From positions 34,932,571-34,996,570 of the forward strand of contig OY365811.1 of the NCBI GenBank assembly GCA_959347315.1: 64,000 nt of DNA, read 5' to 3'. The notes beneath the pieces were generated by a model. It did no database searches and had not been told where the DNA came from. It saw only the letters and a program-made list of their open reading frames with translations. Below, in pieces: positions 1 to 12,465 of this stretch. Source of the DNA: Bimastos eiseni. Lineage: Eukaryota > Annelida > Clitellata > Crassiclitellata > Lumbricidae. Positions within the stretch are counted from its first letter, which is position 1. Each line of letters opens with the position of its first letter. The translations under genes were made by a program, and so were the position numbers.

Positions 1-278
1 CATCAGCTATTGTATAATATTTCATTTGCTACATTTTCTTGTAAGTAGTGCTAAAGAGTAATTTTTACAATCACTATTTTGCACATCAAAATAAGGCAGT
101 GTACCCAACATTCAACAATGAGCACCATCAACTCTTGGTTCACAGGGAACCAAAGGAATAAGTAAAGACATATTAGACAAGACATCACAATTACTAATGA
201 AGCATTTAATCTATCTGAATAAGTAGCATTTATGCATTTCACTCTTATAACCAACAGAATTTGGGGGAAAACTCTTAC

Positions 279-2542
279 GTCTTCTGCATCCTCCTCCTCT
301 TCATCTTCCTCTTCGGCTGAATCGTCTGAAGGCAGCTGACCTGGTTCAGCAGCTTTAGAAGGCTCCTTTCCTTCATCATCTCCTCCCTCACCCTCCTCCT
401 CGTCACTCTCGATGCCTTTCTTAGCCTAAAATGGTTAACTAACAGATATACATACAACATTGTGTCTCAGCTAAAAGTAAAGTAATGTATAAGGATGAAC
501 AAAGTCCAAGTACCGAGTTTTACTAGATGAATTTTGCCGAATCCAAGGTTCGAATATTTAAAAAGTCTCATTCACTTGATGTTAAGATTGGCAGTGTGCA
601 CAACTTTAATGAATTATTTAGCTCTGCCTTCGTTAACGCTAGGAAGTATAAACTTGTAAGCACAAACAGTAGCAGTATTTGTGTTTTTCATTAGGTCGAT
701 TGTCTTCAAGATAAACAATGCAACTAAATAACATAACAGTTCAGTTTAAACTGACACAACAAACAAAGAAATCACTGCACAACAATTTCTGGCATTTTCC
801 AATATTGGAATATACTTTCTTTAAAATCTGCAAGTCTGTAAATGCAAATATACTTAATTCCACACTTGTCCACAGCTAATTTGGCAGAATTCACATTAAA
901 TGGCACAATAGAAGTAACTGGATACTTGAGATGCTGTTTACACTATTGCCATTACATTACATTACATATGCCAAATGAGATTGCTTTGCTTTCTGTATGT
1001 TTGGCTCGTTTTCAAGGATGTAATTGTAAAAAAATAAAGAACTTCCTATCCGTGCAAACGCATACTTTATGATTTCTATTCCCATGGTGCATACCCTCCA
1101 TTCCTTCTGCTTTCGGGCTTTTTCTGCTTCCAACGCTAAATCATCTTCACTTGTGAAGTGCCTGTGCCCTCCCTTGTGTGACTTCTTCTTGCCTGACCAA
1201 CACAGCAGCAATACCACATCAACTTCATTGATGAGTTCAAACATTGAAAAGACACTGATTATTTAAAAAGCATAATCACAGAGAACAGCAACACCACAGT
1301 CCTGAGCATCTGAAATTTTTAATATGTTCAATTTGGGTAACTATTTGAATGTTATTAGCACCTATTTTAACCAACATCAACATTCTGTATGAATCTATGC
1401 GACAATGGCAACCTTTACGGCTTACTTATAGTAGTCAGGACTCAGGCTTACACATAATATTTTTAATCATTTGGTCCACTGTCATTGGTGAGAACAAAAT
1501 ACTTCCAGCGCGTGATTGACAAAAGGAGTAAGTAAAATGAATCTTTGTTTATGTCTAAAACTAAACTAATCCTAACCAACACTCACAATGCTTAACCTGA
1601 CCCTAAACGACCTTCACGATGCTCACGCTGACCCTAACCGACCCTCACAATGCATAATTATAACAAATTATAGGTCTTACTGTGCGCATGTTATCAATGT
1701 ATTACAATTGCTTGTGATCTCATTATGATATGTAATCTGTGTCCGCAGACAAGCCACGCCCAAAATATGATGTGTAAGTTTGAGTCATAACTACTATAAG
1801 TAAGCCACCTTAACTATAAGGCTATGGCAGATTAGATCAACCCAAATCATCAAAACCCGAATCCCTGAAAATGCTGAAAAGCCTGATTCCCCGAAAACAG
1901 CAATGTACTATTAAAAAGCACTAAACTGTCTCAAAACAGCACAGTTCATTCATCAATCCAGCTTCTGCATCAATTCTTTTCATTGATCCAGTTTCCATTT
2001 AAGCAGAATCCTTTTCATCAATCCAGCTTCGTTTTCGGGGATACGGCGGAAATCAGTTTACGAGATTCGGGTTTCGGCGATTCGCTACACACCCTGGCAG
2101 ACAAGTAGTCTTATCTCCATACAAACGGTCATAATTATACATGTTCTATTTCTACTGATATGAAGCCACGGTGTTATTATTTGAACGGTCACATGTCCAT
2201 GAACGTGTCTGTAAACTATCAACCCACACATACGACGCAGCGTTATTCTCGGTCAACATTGGTCGGATTATCTAAGTAATACGATTCAAATTACAAAGAT
2301 GAAATCAGACGTTTGATCTCACGCTTGAAATTTAATTATACATCTCAGGCACGAGCATCCAAAATAAATTTCTACTGGGGTTGCTGCAATAATGTTGATA
2401 TAATGGCGTTGGCATTTACGATAGACATCTTTCAACAGGTACACCACAAACCCTGTACACAAAAATAATTGTGATGACAGTTTCACGTCAAAGATATTGA
2501 ATCTTTAAAAATGCTTTTATAACACAACAAACCTCTCGGCAT
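279..2542 (-). CDS. PDAP1: PDAP1 / HASPP28 28-kDa heat- and acid-stable phosphoprotein, N-terminal part (runs off the left edge)
   Basis: Seen: three minus-strand exons join in phase. Exon 1 at 2542-2533 (ATG plus 7 bases, then GTTTGT), exon 2 at 1192-1095, exon 3 at 425-279, each with AG/GT borders. The product begins MPRGKKKSHKGGHRHFTSED, then has a helical Lys/Glu stretch (residues ~20-36), then a long acidic block of Glu/Asp and Gly. Known family: HASPP28/PDAP1 proteins are ~180 aa, begin with a short basic KGGHKGRxRxYTS-like segment, then an acidic region, then a conserved basic coiled-coil half. They are abundant, mostly disordered phosphoproteins reported to bind PDGF-A and linked to translation and stress responses. 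Here the basic half must lie left of position 1. Neighbour: SPHK starts head to head 1.6 kb away. Inference: 85 residues are visible, roughly the N-terminal half. The exon-1 call rests on phase fit and the family N-terminus. Confidence 0.85.
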
Positions 2543-2609
2543 TTTGAATATTTTTTAAACTTTTCCTAAATTTCAATAATTTCTACAACGGCACCTTCGT
2601 GTAACTAAC

Positions 2610-2618
2610 GCGCATGCG
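2610..2618. promoter_or_regulatory. NRF1-like palindromic GC box (GCGCATGCG)
   Basis: The sequence GCGCATGCG followed by TACGCG lies 68 bases upstream of the PDAP1 start codon on the minus strand. GCGCATGCG is the core of the NRF1-binding palindrome typical of housekeeping promoters. It is an isolated CpG-bearing motif in otherwise AT-rich DNA. That it is the PDAP1 promoter is inference; no transcription start is visible. Confidence 0.4.
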
Positions 2619-3442
2619 TACGCGATATTCGCTAATTTGTTGGAAGACACCTTCCTCTCAGGTGAAGCGGTCAAAATCACAAAAGGGAAACAACTCATTA
2701 GTCATTACACACCGCCAACGACGTTAATGACGTTGAGGATATTAGGCCTAATACTTGTTACTGTTGTATTTTTGCTGTTGCTATTTAGCAATGATGATGG
2801 TGGGTGTTTGTTTAAGAATCTCCGATGGTGATGATGAGGAGGATGAGGACGACGACGATAATGATGATGATAATAATGTGTTCCAAAGCAGAAGTCACTT
2901 CTGGACTGAAATAATTTCTACCAATTTCTTTACAGCTACACAAAAATTACTTCGTGTAATTATTAAAACATGATTATGATTCTAAAATACTGCACAGATT
3001 TACCAAAGATCTTCGGTTTTACAATGTAGTGTGAAAAACTGAAAATCATGCAACCTTGTTTCAGTTGTCACTATCTTTAAAGCAAATGTGACAGTGCTGC
3101 TCAAAGAATAAAAATCTCCCAGAGATATTATTTCAATGAAGGATGAAATAATATCTCTTTTAGAGAATTTCTTTAAAAATCTTCGATGGCGATGATTATT
3201 CTAAACGGATTGATTCTCCGTTGTAATTTGGAAGGACCTGAGCAAAATAGATTTTCCGAGAAGAGACTTTTAAAGGTGTTGAGGATTGTCTTAATCTAAA
3301 AAAAATTATGGCTATGCAAATAAATCATATTATAATAAATATACATTCCTTAAAACAGTTTACAAAGTTTGGAAAAGAACATTGTGCTTCGAAGCTGTGA
3401 AAAATCCCACAAATCTGTGCGTGAGCGGTTGCCCATCAAAAC

Positions 3443-3459
3443 ATGGCCTACTTCTACAG
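3443..3459 (+). other. possible SPHK 5' leader exon with upstream ATG
   Basis: An ATG followed 17 bases later by a strong donor (CAG|GTAAGT) lies 0.7 kb upstream of the SPHK coding exon, and an acceptor (ATTACAG) lies just before the SPHK ATG, at 4146. Joining them gives an upstream reading frame of 19 codons that overlaps the SPHK start in another frame and ends at TAG. This suits a leader exon rather than an alternative N-terminus. There is no transcript evidence. Confidence 0.3.
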
Positions 3460-3689
3460 GTAAGTCGGTGACACTTTGTGTTGTTTGCTTTTATATAAGG
3501 TATATAATAAGAGGAGTTTGTTGTCTTTATGTGCGGTAATTAGTTAAACCTTGGTAGGCCTGATCGGTAAATAAGATAATGCCACCATGGTGATCATCAA
3601 GTCAAAGGTCCGCAAGTTGTTCACCTGAATATGCAGAAGTTGATCGTTCACGTCAATAACCGCACATCTGATAAAACGAGTTAAACAAG

Positions 3690-3770
3690 AGCTGTTTCGA
3701 CACAGCGCTCGTTAATAAACTGGATTTCGAGTGGCGCTTTTAGAAGTTTGGAGATTACGATTCTTTCCAG
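3690..3770 (-). repeat. dispersed repeat family R1, copy F (minus)
   Basis: Read on the minus strand this gives AATCGTAATC...AAGCGCCACTCGAAATCC...GCGCTG. The same words occur at 12708, 16000, 20757, 46296, 48490 and, on the minus strand, at 56768. It is an uncharacterised short interspersed repeat. Confidence 0.6.
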
Positions 3771-4154
3771 GTTGTCCTGTGCAATTGTTGGACACACATC
3801 CTATGACGTATGAAAATAGATGTTCGTGTTTTTTACTGTTATAAACAGTTCGTGTACAAAATGTGTGATAAAATATAATTTAATGCGAATAAACATGTGC
3901 AGTTGGGCACAGCATTTTTTTTACTGTAAACAGAAATCATTTGATTTGAGCGTCGAAGTAGACTGGATGACGATAAACAATTGAAACCTTAAATCAAAGA
4001 TGGTAGAGTCTACCTTCTTTGCTTAAGCCTTGGCTCAAACTGCTCTATTTAACCATTTGATGTCATCCAAGGCCTTGGTGTTATGGTTGGCTGCAAATTA
4101 AGCATTATCCATGGTTGACAAATTGTTCACTTTTTTAGATTACAGTGACAAGCA

Positions 4155-7100
4155 ATGGAGTCTACTCATGAAGAAACAGTTCTATTAGAAGCCTTGCTTT
4201 CGATTCATCCGAAGTCAAGCCCCGTCTTTCGAGTCTGCGTTTTTCGAACCCACATTTCATTCATGCCTTCTGCCAACGAGGCAAACAGAGGGAGAAGCAA
4301 GTCGGTGGGAACGATTTATCTTGCCGATGTCGTTGGCTGTGAATGTGCCAAGGGAAGGACTTCCCAGGATATGTCAGTATACCTAACTATTTATGCATAT
4401 CCACACACAAAGAAGTTTGGAAGCAGAACGACAAGTCGAAAGCGTCATATTTTTAGCCTGACGTTTGGCAGAGGGAGAGACTTCGAAGAGAACTATGCAG
4501 CTGCATTGAAATGGAAAATTGTTCTTTCTAATCTGATAAGAAACACTGAGATTCCAAATTCAGAAGGTAACGATTAACGTCACTAATGTCTCTCGCTAAA
4601 TTTGGCAACTCGTTTATTGGGAGGCATGGTGTCAGTTATTGATGCATTCATATATTGAGCTCCAATTAGCAAAGCTCCAATTTCTCATAGTAAAAAGTAG
4701 GGTAGTTACTCCTTGCCTGCTTTGGGAAGTAGGGTAGTTACTCCTTGCCTGTTTTGGGAAGTAGGGTAGTTACTCCTTGCCTACATTGGGAAGTGGGGTA
4801 GTTACTCCTTGCCTGTTTTGGGAAGTAGGGTAGTTACTCCTTGCCTGCTTTGGGAAGTAGGGTAGTTACTCCTTGCCTGCTTTGGGAAGTAGGGTAGTTA
4901 CTCCTTGCCTACATTGGGAAGTAGTGTAGTTACTCCTTGCCTGTTTTGGGAAGTAGGGTAGTTACTCCTTGTCTACATTGGGAAGTAGGATAGTTACTCC
5001 TTGCCTGTTTTGGGAAGTAGGGTAGTTACTCCTTGCCTACATTGGGAAGTGGGGTAGTTACTCCTTGTCTACATTGGGAAGTAGGATAGTTACTCCTTGC
5101 CTGTTTTGGGAAGTAGGGTAGTTACTCCTTGCCTACATTGGGAAGTGGGGTAGTTACTCCTTGCCTGTTTTGGGAAGTAGGATAGTTACTCCTTGCCTAC
5201 ATTGGGAAGTAGTGTAATTACTCCTTGCCTGTTTTGGGAAGTAGGATAGTTACTCCTTGCCTGTTTTGGGAAGTAGGGTAGTTACTCCTTGCCTACATTG
5301 GGAAGTGGGGTAGTTACTCCTTGTCTACATTGGGAAGTAGGATAGTTACTCCTTGCCTACTTTGGGAAGTAGGGTAGTTACTCCTTGCCTGTTTTGGAAA
5401 GTAGGGTAGTTACTCCTTGCCTACATTGGGAAGTAGTGTAGTTACTCCTTGCCTGTTTTGGGAAGTAGGGTAGTTACTCCTTGCCTACATTGGGAAGTGG
5501 GGTAGTTACTCCTTGCCTGTTTTGGGAAGTAGGATAGTTACTCCTTGCCTACAATGGGAAGTAGTGTAATTACTCCTTGCCTGTTTTGGGAAGTAGGGTA
5601 GTTACTCCTTGTCTACATTGAGAAGTAGGATAGTTACTCCTTGCCTACATTGGGAAGTGGGGTAGTTACTCCTTGCCTGTTTTGGGAAGTAGGGTAGTTA
5701 CTCCTTGCCTGCTTTGGGAAGTAGGGTAGTTACTCCTTGCCTGCTTTGGGAAGTAGGGTAGTTACTCCTTGCCTACATTGGGAAGTAGGATAGTTACTCC
5801 TTGCCTACTTTGGGAAGTAGGGTAGTTACTCCTTGCCTGTTTTGGAAAGTAGGGTAGTTACTCCTTGCCTACATTGGGAAGTAGTGTAGTTACTCCTTGC
5901 CTACATTGGGAAGTGGGGTAGTTACTCCTTGTCTACATTGGGAAGTAGGATAGTTACTCCTTGCCTGTTTTGGGAAGTGGGGTAGTTACTCCTTGCCTAC
6001 ATTGGGAAGTGGGGTAGTTACTCCTTGCCTGTTTTGGGAAGTAGGATAGTTACTCCTTGCCTACATTGGGAAGTAGTGTAATTACTCCTTGCCTGTTTTG
6101 GGAAGTAGGGTAGTTACTCCTTGTCTACATTGAGAAGTAGGATAGTTACTCCTTGCCTACTTTGGGAAGTAGGGTAGTTACTCCTTGCCTGTTTTGGGAA
6201 GTAGGGTAGTTACTCCTTGCCTACATTGGGAAGTAGTGTAGTTACTCCTTGCCTGTTTTGGGAAGTAGGGTAGTTACTCCTTGTCTACATTGGGAAGTAG
6301 GATAGTTACTCCTTGTCTACATTGGGAAGTAGGGTAGTTACTCCTTGCCTGTTTTGGGAAGTAGGGTAGTTACTCCTTGCCTACATTGGGAAGTGGGGTA
6401 GTTACTCCTTGCCTGTTATGGGAAGTAGGGTAGTTACTCCTTGTCTACATTGGGAAGTAGGATAGTTACTCCTTGCCTGTTTTGGGAAGTAGGATAGTTA
6501 CTCCTTGCCTGTTTTGGGAAGTGGGGTAGTTACTCCTTGCCTACATTGGGAAGTAGTGTAGTTACTCCTTGCCTGTTTTGGGAAGTAGGGTAGTTACTCC
6601 TTGTCTACATTGGGAAGTAGGATAGTTACTCCTTGCCTACTTTGGGAAGTAGGGTAGTTACTCCTTGCCTGTTTTGGGAAGTAGGGTAGTTACTCCTTGC
6701 CTACATTGGGAAGTAGTGTAGTTACTCCTTGCCTGTTTTGGGAAGTAGGGTAGTTACTCCTTGTCTACATTGGGAAGTAGGATAGTTACTCCTTGTCTAC
6801 ATTGAGAAGTAGGGTAGTTACTCCTTGCCTACATTGGGAAGTGGGGTAGTTACTCCTTGCCTACATTGGGAAGTAGTGTAGTTACTCCTTGCCTGTTTTG
6901 GGAAGTAGGGTAGTTACTCCTTGTCTACATTGGGAAGTAGGATAGTTACTCCTTGCCTGTTTTGGGAAGTAGGGTAGTTACTCCTTGCCTACATTGGGAA
7001 GTGGGGTAGTTACTCCTTGTCTACATTGGGAAGTAGGATAGTTACTCCTTTCCTGTTTTGGGAAGTAGGATAGTTACTCCTTGCCTACATTGGGAAGTAG

Positions 7101-10100
7101 TGTAGTTACTCCTTGCCTGTTTTGGGAAGTAGGGTAGTTACTCCTTGTCTACATTGGGAAGTAGGATAGTTACTCCTTGCCTACTTTGGGAAGTAGGGTA
7201 GTTACTCCTTGCCTGTTTTGGGAAGTAGGGTAGTTACTTCTTGCCTACATTGGAAAGTAGTGTAGTTACTCCTTGCCTGTTTTGGGAAGTAGGGTAGTTA
7301 CTCCTTGTCTACATTGGGAAGTAGGATAGTTACTCCTTGCCTACTTTGGGAAGTAGGGTAGTTACTCCTTGCCTGTTTTGGGAAGTAGGGTAGTTACTTC
7401 TTGCCTACATTGGAAAGTAGTGTAGTTACTCCTTGCCTGTTTTGGGAAGTAGGGTAGTTACTCCTTGTCTACATTGGGAAGTAGGATAGTTACTCCTTGT
7501 CTACATTGGGAAGTAGGGTAGTTACTCCTTGCCTACATTGGGAAGTAGGGTAGTTACTCCTTGCCTACATTGGGAAGTAGTGTAGTTACTCCTTGCCTGT
7601 TTTGGGAAGTAGGGTAGTTACTCCTTGTCTACATTGGGAAGTAGGATAGTTACTCCTTGCCTACATTGGGAACTGGGGTAGTTACTCCTTGCCTACATTG
7701 GGAAGTAGTGTAGTTACTCCTTGCCTGTTTTGGGAAGTAGGGTAGTTACTCCTTATCTACATTGGGAAGTAGGATAGTTACTTCTTGTCTACATTGGGAA
7801 GTAGGATAGTTACTCCTTGCCTACTTTGGGAAGTAGGGTAGTTACTCATTGCCTGCTCTTCTGCTCTTGAATCAATAGTAGACGGATCTGGACCAGTGTA
7901 TGAAATAGGACTTGCTTGGTGATAGAAAATCGCTTGTTCTTGTTTTTTCACTCAGTCTAATCAACAGGTTCAAACCTATAATCGTTTAGATCACAGACTA
8001 AACTGGAGTTCCAGTTCTATTGCATTTAAAGATCTTTTAAGGTGAATTGGCAATCAATTGAAAATGTAGGTAGTAGTAAATTAAATTTGACAACACTGTT
8101 TGGTAAGAAAAATCATTTACATCAACCTCCTTCTTTATCTAGGCTTTTGACTGGCACTCTCAGAGCACGAACAATGGCATTGTTTGGAGAACAGTGGTTT
8201 ATATATTAGTTTATGGACTTCTTTTAGTTTTTCTACATATACTTATCCAGCCAGTGCATTTGCTGTTGGTTGCTATGTTGATGGTCAATTTACTTTCATT
8301 CCAGCTGTGCTTTCTTCCATGCAACCACCGCCTTCCATGACAGTCCTAGCACTCGTAAATCCATTCAGTGGACCTGGAAAAGCACTCCACATTTTCCAGC
8401 AAAGAATTGTTCCAATGTTGGCAGAAGCAGGAATTAAGTATCAAATGAAGATCACTGGTATTTTTTTGTCATCTATTTTTATGTAATGACTTCATTGTTG
8501 TGGGTTTATAATTACCAAGACATTACACAGTGACTGGTCTTTAATGAAACTTAGGTAGAAGCGGATGCAGTAAAATGACAGAAAGTGGTTAATTAAAAGT
8601 CGTAATGAATTTGACAACTTATAGGGTAAAATCTTGTTAGGAGGATCATTAACTTATGATTGATAATCCTATTTGGAGAGTTAATTGACAGCTTATGTTG
8701 CAATCCAATTGGGGGAGGTCTGGTTGAGAAACGATAACTATTAAGTCATAATCCCTTTGGGTTAGTTAACTGACAACTTACGAGTGTTGATCCCAATCAC
8801 TGAGTTATTTGACAACTTAAAAGGTATAAAGACAGTGTGAGTTAATGCGGAAGTACACTTATTGACATGTTTCTTAAGAGTATGCTGGTCATGCGAAAGA
8901 AATTGCCAAATCGTTAAACCTGGACGAATGGTACGGAATCCTGATAATTTCTGGCGATGGACTGATATTTGAAGTGAGTTTTCACTTGGTTTCAGTTTTA
9001 AGAGTATTTCTGTATGAACAATCTTAAGAACAATTTCTTAAGATTCTGCTTTCTCAATGGTTTTTAGTTTGATTTGTCTGATAAAAATTCTTGTGTCTAG
9101 CTTTACTTCTGGTACTATTTTTATTATGTATTGATTAATGACATTGAGCAATTGTGAGTGAAGAACTTGCTTAAGCTGCCTGCCCAGTGACCATCTAACA
9201 GGAGATTCAAACCTGTACTCTTCACATTACAAGGCAAGAATGGTAAACAATTGTCTACCATGTCTAATTATTGGCTGTCATATCCCACGAATAGCTACTG
9301 TCTCCCACAATTGTCTGACAATAAATTTTTCGTTAATATTGTGCCCGGTGTTTGCTATGGTTATAGATGTAAAGCGCTGTTAATTGTGTTTTTGATTTAA
9401 GGAGGTACTCGTATATGTATATGCCATTATATATTACATTACATGACATTGCTGTAGTTGAGTATAGGATGCTTACAATTGTAGAGTAAAGTTAAACACT
9501 ACTGAACCTAATTAGCGCATGGATGGATGACTTATCCAAATACTTCTTCACTTTCACTTTTGATTGATGAGTAGAACTGATACAAGTTTTGCTAGTTTCC
9601 TAGTGAAGCCGAAGCAAAGGGCTGCAAAGCAAGGACATTAACAATGAGCATCAACCAATATGATGAACTTTAGGTGGTGAATGGCTTGATGGAACGATCG
9701 GATTGGGAGAAAGCGATAAAGTTACCATTGGGTGCATTGCCTGGAGGATCTGGAAATGCTCTGTGCTGTTCGATGCTCTACAGAGTCAAGTAAGACTTTT
9801 GTAGTTATCGGCCTTCGTTAATTCGCCTTGCATTTGTTGTATGCATCAGTTAACGATACATTTAGTAGCAACTTTTTTATTATTGTTTGTGCAATATCTG
9901 TTCATATTTTGAAAAACAGATTTTATTAAGGATTGAGTTGGAAATAATTATTACATCTCCCTGCTAAAAGCTAAAATCAGTTTAATACATTTAAAATCAG
10001 TTTTTATCAACAATGTCACTGAAATTATTTTGTAAACATGCATAAAATCAGTCATTTACATATTTTCATAAATGTTTGTTGGTCGATACAAGGAATAAAA

Positions 10101-12465
10101 AAATTCATTGTTTCTAATCAATGCCTCTGAATATTTCAGTGTACCGCTTCTAATTATTTCCACCACTTTATGTATAATGTTAATGAGATGTTTACTGAGA
10201 ATGTTTGAGGTATCTATCTATAATATTACTGATAATTTTTTTATTGATGAGGGTTTTGAGGTGTCTATATATAAATAGTAAGGTTTTTATTAATAATATT
10301 TGTGCATTATCTGTTAATCTGCAATGATAATACTCTTTTTTAGTGCCATCTGTGAGATAACTGTATATATTGTTATTCAATGTAACTATTCTCGAGGATG
10401 ACATCGTTGTATTTGGTCCTGTGCTACTAGGGAGCCATACCTTGACAACTGTGTTCTGCATGCAACCTTCATGGTTGCAAAGCACACTGTGTCTCCAATG
10501 GACCTCGTGGCTGTCGACCTGGCTTCTGGCCAAAGACTGTATTCGTTCCTTTCTGTCGGATGGGGAATGATTGCAGATGTTGACATTGAAAGCGAGAAAT
10601 ATCGAAGCCTTGGGAATTCACGTTTTACGCTGGGTGCAGTGATAAGGATTGTTGGTAAGAGATTTGCTTGTTCTTGCATTCTTTATTAAGAGCATCTGTA
10701 GCTGTAATGCTACTAACAATCAATCAATCAATCAATCAATATTAACTTGAAAGATTAAAAGCACATCTTGCCTTTCAAATTGCCTTTCTTATGGGTAATA
10801 TTTCCCAACCTGAGTGCTGTGACATCCAAGGGTACCATAAACCTGCTTTAAGAGAACTGCATTGGAATAATGGTTATGTTGTGCTAATTCTGTAAAAAAA
10901 TCTGAAAGACTACATATTACCACTACATAAGCTAATGACAACTTCTATAATTTATTGTAGTGTAGAAATGGGTGCAGTGCTGTGGTTGAATACAAGCAAC
11001 ATTGTTTGTTATTAAAATTTGAACAAACTGGAAAATAAATTATTGAAATTAAATCCAGGTGCCTGCACAAACAAGCAAAATCTGACTGAATGAGTTTTAG
11101 TTAGAGTCCATTCCACGAAAAAGGTTCGTAATCAATGTAACTGTCACCACACCAAGTAAAACCTGGCAATGCAAGCAAGTAGGTTACCGCAACTGGTTTG
11201 TCAATTTGTACAATAGGCATTGTGAACAAAGGCCCCTGTGCATTAGAGGAATTAATTTCGGTTACTAACTCGTTCATCTGACTTGCAAAATTGATAAACC
11301 GGTTGCGGTAACCTATCCGCTTGCACGCCGGTTTTACTTGGTTGGAGTGCTGACGGTTGAAGCAGGGGGCAGCGATCCTGGGAAGTCGAGGGGGACACGA
11401 CCCCCCCACCTTTTACAGAGAGGGGACAATTTATACGTGTATCCCCCACATTTCCTACTCCTCTCAGTGGGTGTCCCCATCTGTCAAGTGAGATCGCTGC
11501 CTCTGGGTTGAAGCGATGATGCTGTGGAAATGTAGGGATGTACTGAGATGTAATAACTTATATATTACTCTTTCTGATGTTGTTGTTGTTGTTTTTATTA
11601 TTATTTTTTTTTACTATTATTATTATTTGTTGTAGTAGTAGTAATAATATGTTACTTCTGTGAGACTGGTGTCTAATTAATACAGAAGTTGCTTTGTTGT
11701 CTTTCAGGTTTGAGGAAATACAGAGGACGATTATCTTTCCTTCCACTGGATGCGAATTTCCGCCTCATGCGACGTCACAGCTATGATGATCAGGGACTGC
11801 GTGACAGTGCCGTAACTCCACATGCAGATGGCGGTTGCCAACGCTCTGTGTCGTTGTTTGATCCTTCTGCTGGAGTAGGAAAACAGAAGGAAAAGGAAAA
11901 TGCTAGGAAGCCCGGAAAGCACAGTAACGCGTACCCAATTGGTAAAGGAACATCTGAAAAGGAACCAGCTGACACGGAACCAGTCGATGGGGCCATGACA
12001 GCCCATGATTCCGCTACTGCTCAGAGGCCCGATGAGGCATGTGGCGATCGGTCGAATGCTGTTGACACACCACTGCTTACTCCTCTTGGACAGCCAGTGC
12101 CTGCAAACTGGACGATAATAGAGGATGATTTTATCCTTGTTGTGGCTCTCTCCCAGACACACATTGCGCAAGACATGGTGGCCGCACCCGATTCCAAGCT
12201 GGACGATGGTGTGATCTATCTGTTGTGCTTGCGTGGAAACGTGTCGCGCATCAAGCTCATTCAGTTGCTGAGCGCGATGCAAGCGGCTCAGCCTCCGGTC
12301 GATGATCCACACATCGACTTCATCAAGGTGCGTGCCTTCCGCCTGGAACCGCTGACGAACGCTGGTACGATGACCGTGGATGGCGAGGTCGTCGAATATG
12401 GGCCAGTTCAAGGACAGGTGCTGCCATCTATGGCACGAGTGATGGCTTTGCAGAAAAATAAGTAA
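4155..12465 (+). CDS. SPHK: Sphingosine kinase (SPHK1/2 family, SPHK2-like), complete, six coding exons
   Basis: Role: phosphorylates sphingosine to sphingosine-1-phosphate with ATP, at membranes and in the cytosol. Seen: exons 4155-4566, 8305-8457, 8879-8973, 9674-9789, 10431-10654 and 11708-12465 all have GT/AG borders and fit in phase (1758 nt, 585 aa). The diacylglycerol-kinase-like fold starts near residue 150: LVNPFSGPGK (154-163), the nucleotide-loop motif ISGDGL with Asp215, NGLMERSDW (223-231), LPGGSGNAL (242-250) and FLSVGWGMIADVDI in exon 5. The C-terminal region ends in RLEPL...VDGEVVEYGP. An N-terminal ~135-aa extension and a ~110-aa low-complexity insert early in exon 6 match the layout of vertebrate SPHK2 rather than the shorter SPHK1. 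Ceramide kinase is excluded by SGDGL in place of its GGDG-type motif and by the overall match. First ATG chosen: an acceptor at 4146 lies immediately upstream. Intron 1 (3.7 kb) is mostly minisatellite. Confidence 0.93.
4697..7856. repeat. 32-bp minisatellite, about 99 copies, in SPHK intron 1
   Basis: The unit is GGGAAGTAGGGTAGTTACTC followed by CTTGCCTGTTTT, 32 bases. It is repeated without interruption for about 3.16 kb. Units differ mainly in the end (GTTTT, ACATT, GCTTT, ACTTT) and in GTAGGG, GTAGGA, GTGGGG or GTAGTG. Rare variants recur at multiples of 32: the block containing GTTACTTCTTGCC with TGGAAAGTAGTG appears at 7232 and again exactly 160 bases later. The array therefore has higher-order blocks of five units. 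Confidence 0.97.
8879..9789 (+). other. SPHK: SPHK catalytic-core exons 3 and 4
   Basis: Exon 3 (8879-8973) encodes residues 189-220 and carries ISGDGL with the catalytic-site Asp215. Exon 4 (9674-9789) begins VVNGLMERSDW and carries the glycine-rich LPGGSGNAL. The two join in phase 0. In human SPHK1 and SPHK2 the same glycine-rich loop reads LPxGSGNALA. Here the residue before GSGN is Gly and the residues after NAL are Cys-Cys. Confidence 0.9.
9145..9250 (-). repeat. tRNA-derived SINE fragment (minus) in SPHK intron 3
   Basis: On the minus strand the segment carries an RNA polymerase III B-box-like CAGGTTTGAATCTCC and then a CTTGAGC-like and TTCACTCACAATTGCTC-like block. That block is also seen in the SINE copies at 34800-34980 and 36250-36445. 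The 5' head is degraded. Confidence 0.45.
11363..11505. mobile_element. hAT-type MITE, family M1, 143 bp, in SPHK intron 5
   Basis: The ends are CAGGGGGCAGCGATC and, reverse complemented, CAGAGGCAGCGATC. The element is flanked on both sides by the identical 8-bp duplication GGTTGAAG (11355-11362 and 11506-11513). An 8-bp duplication plus CAG...CTG ends is the hallmark of hAT transposons. The element is too short to code and is non-autonomous. A second member of the family is at 56344-56487. Confidence 0.88.

Noticed and set aside
4697..7856. Regularly spaced repeats considered as a CRISPR-like array
   Set aside because: Units are contiguous with no unique spacers and lie in an intron of an animal gene; it is a minisatellite.
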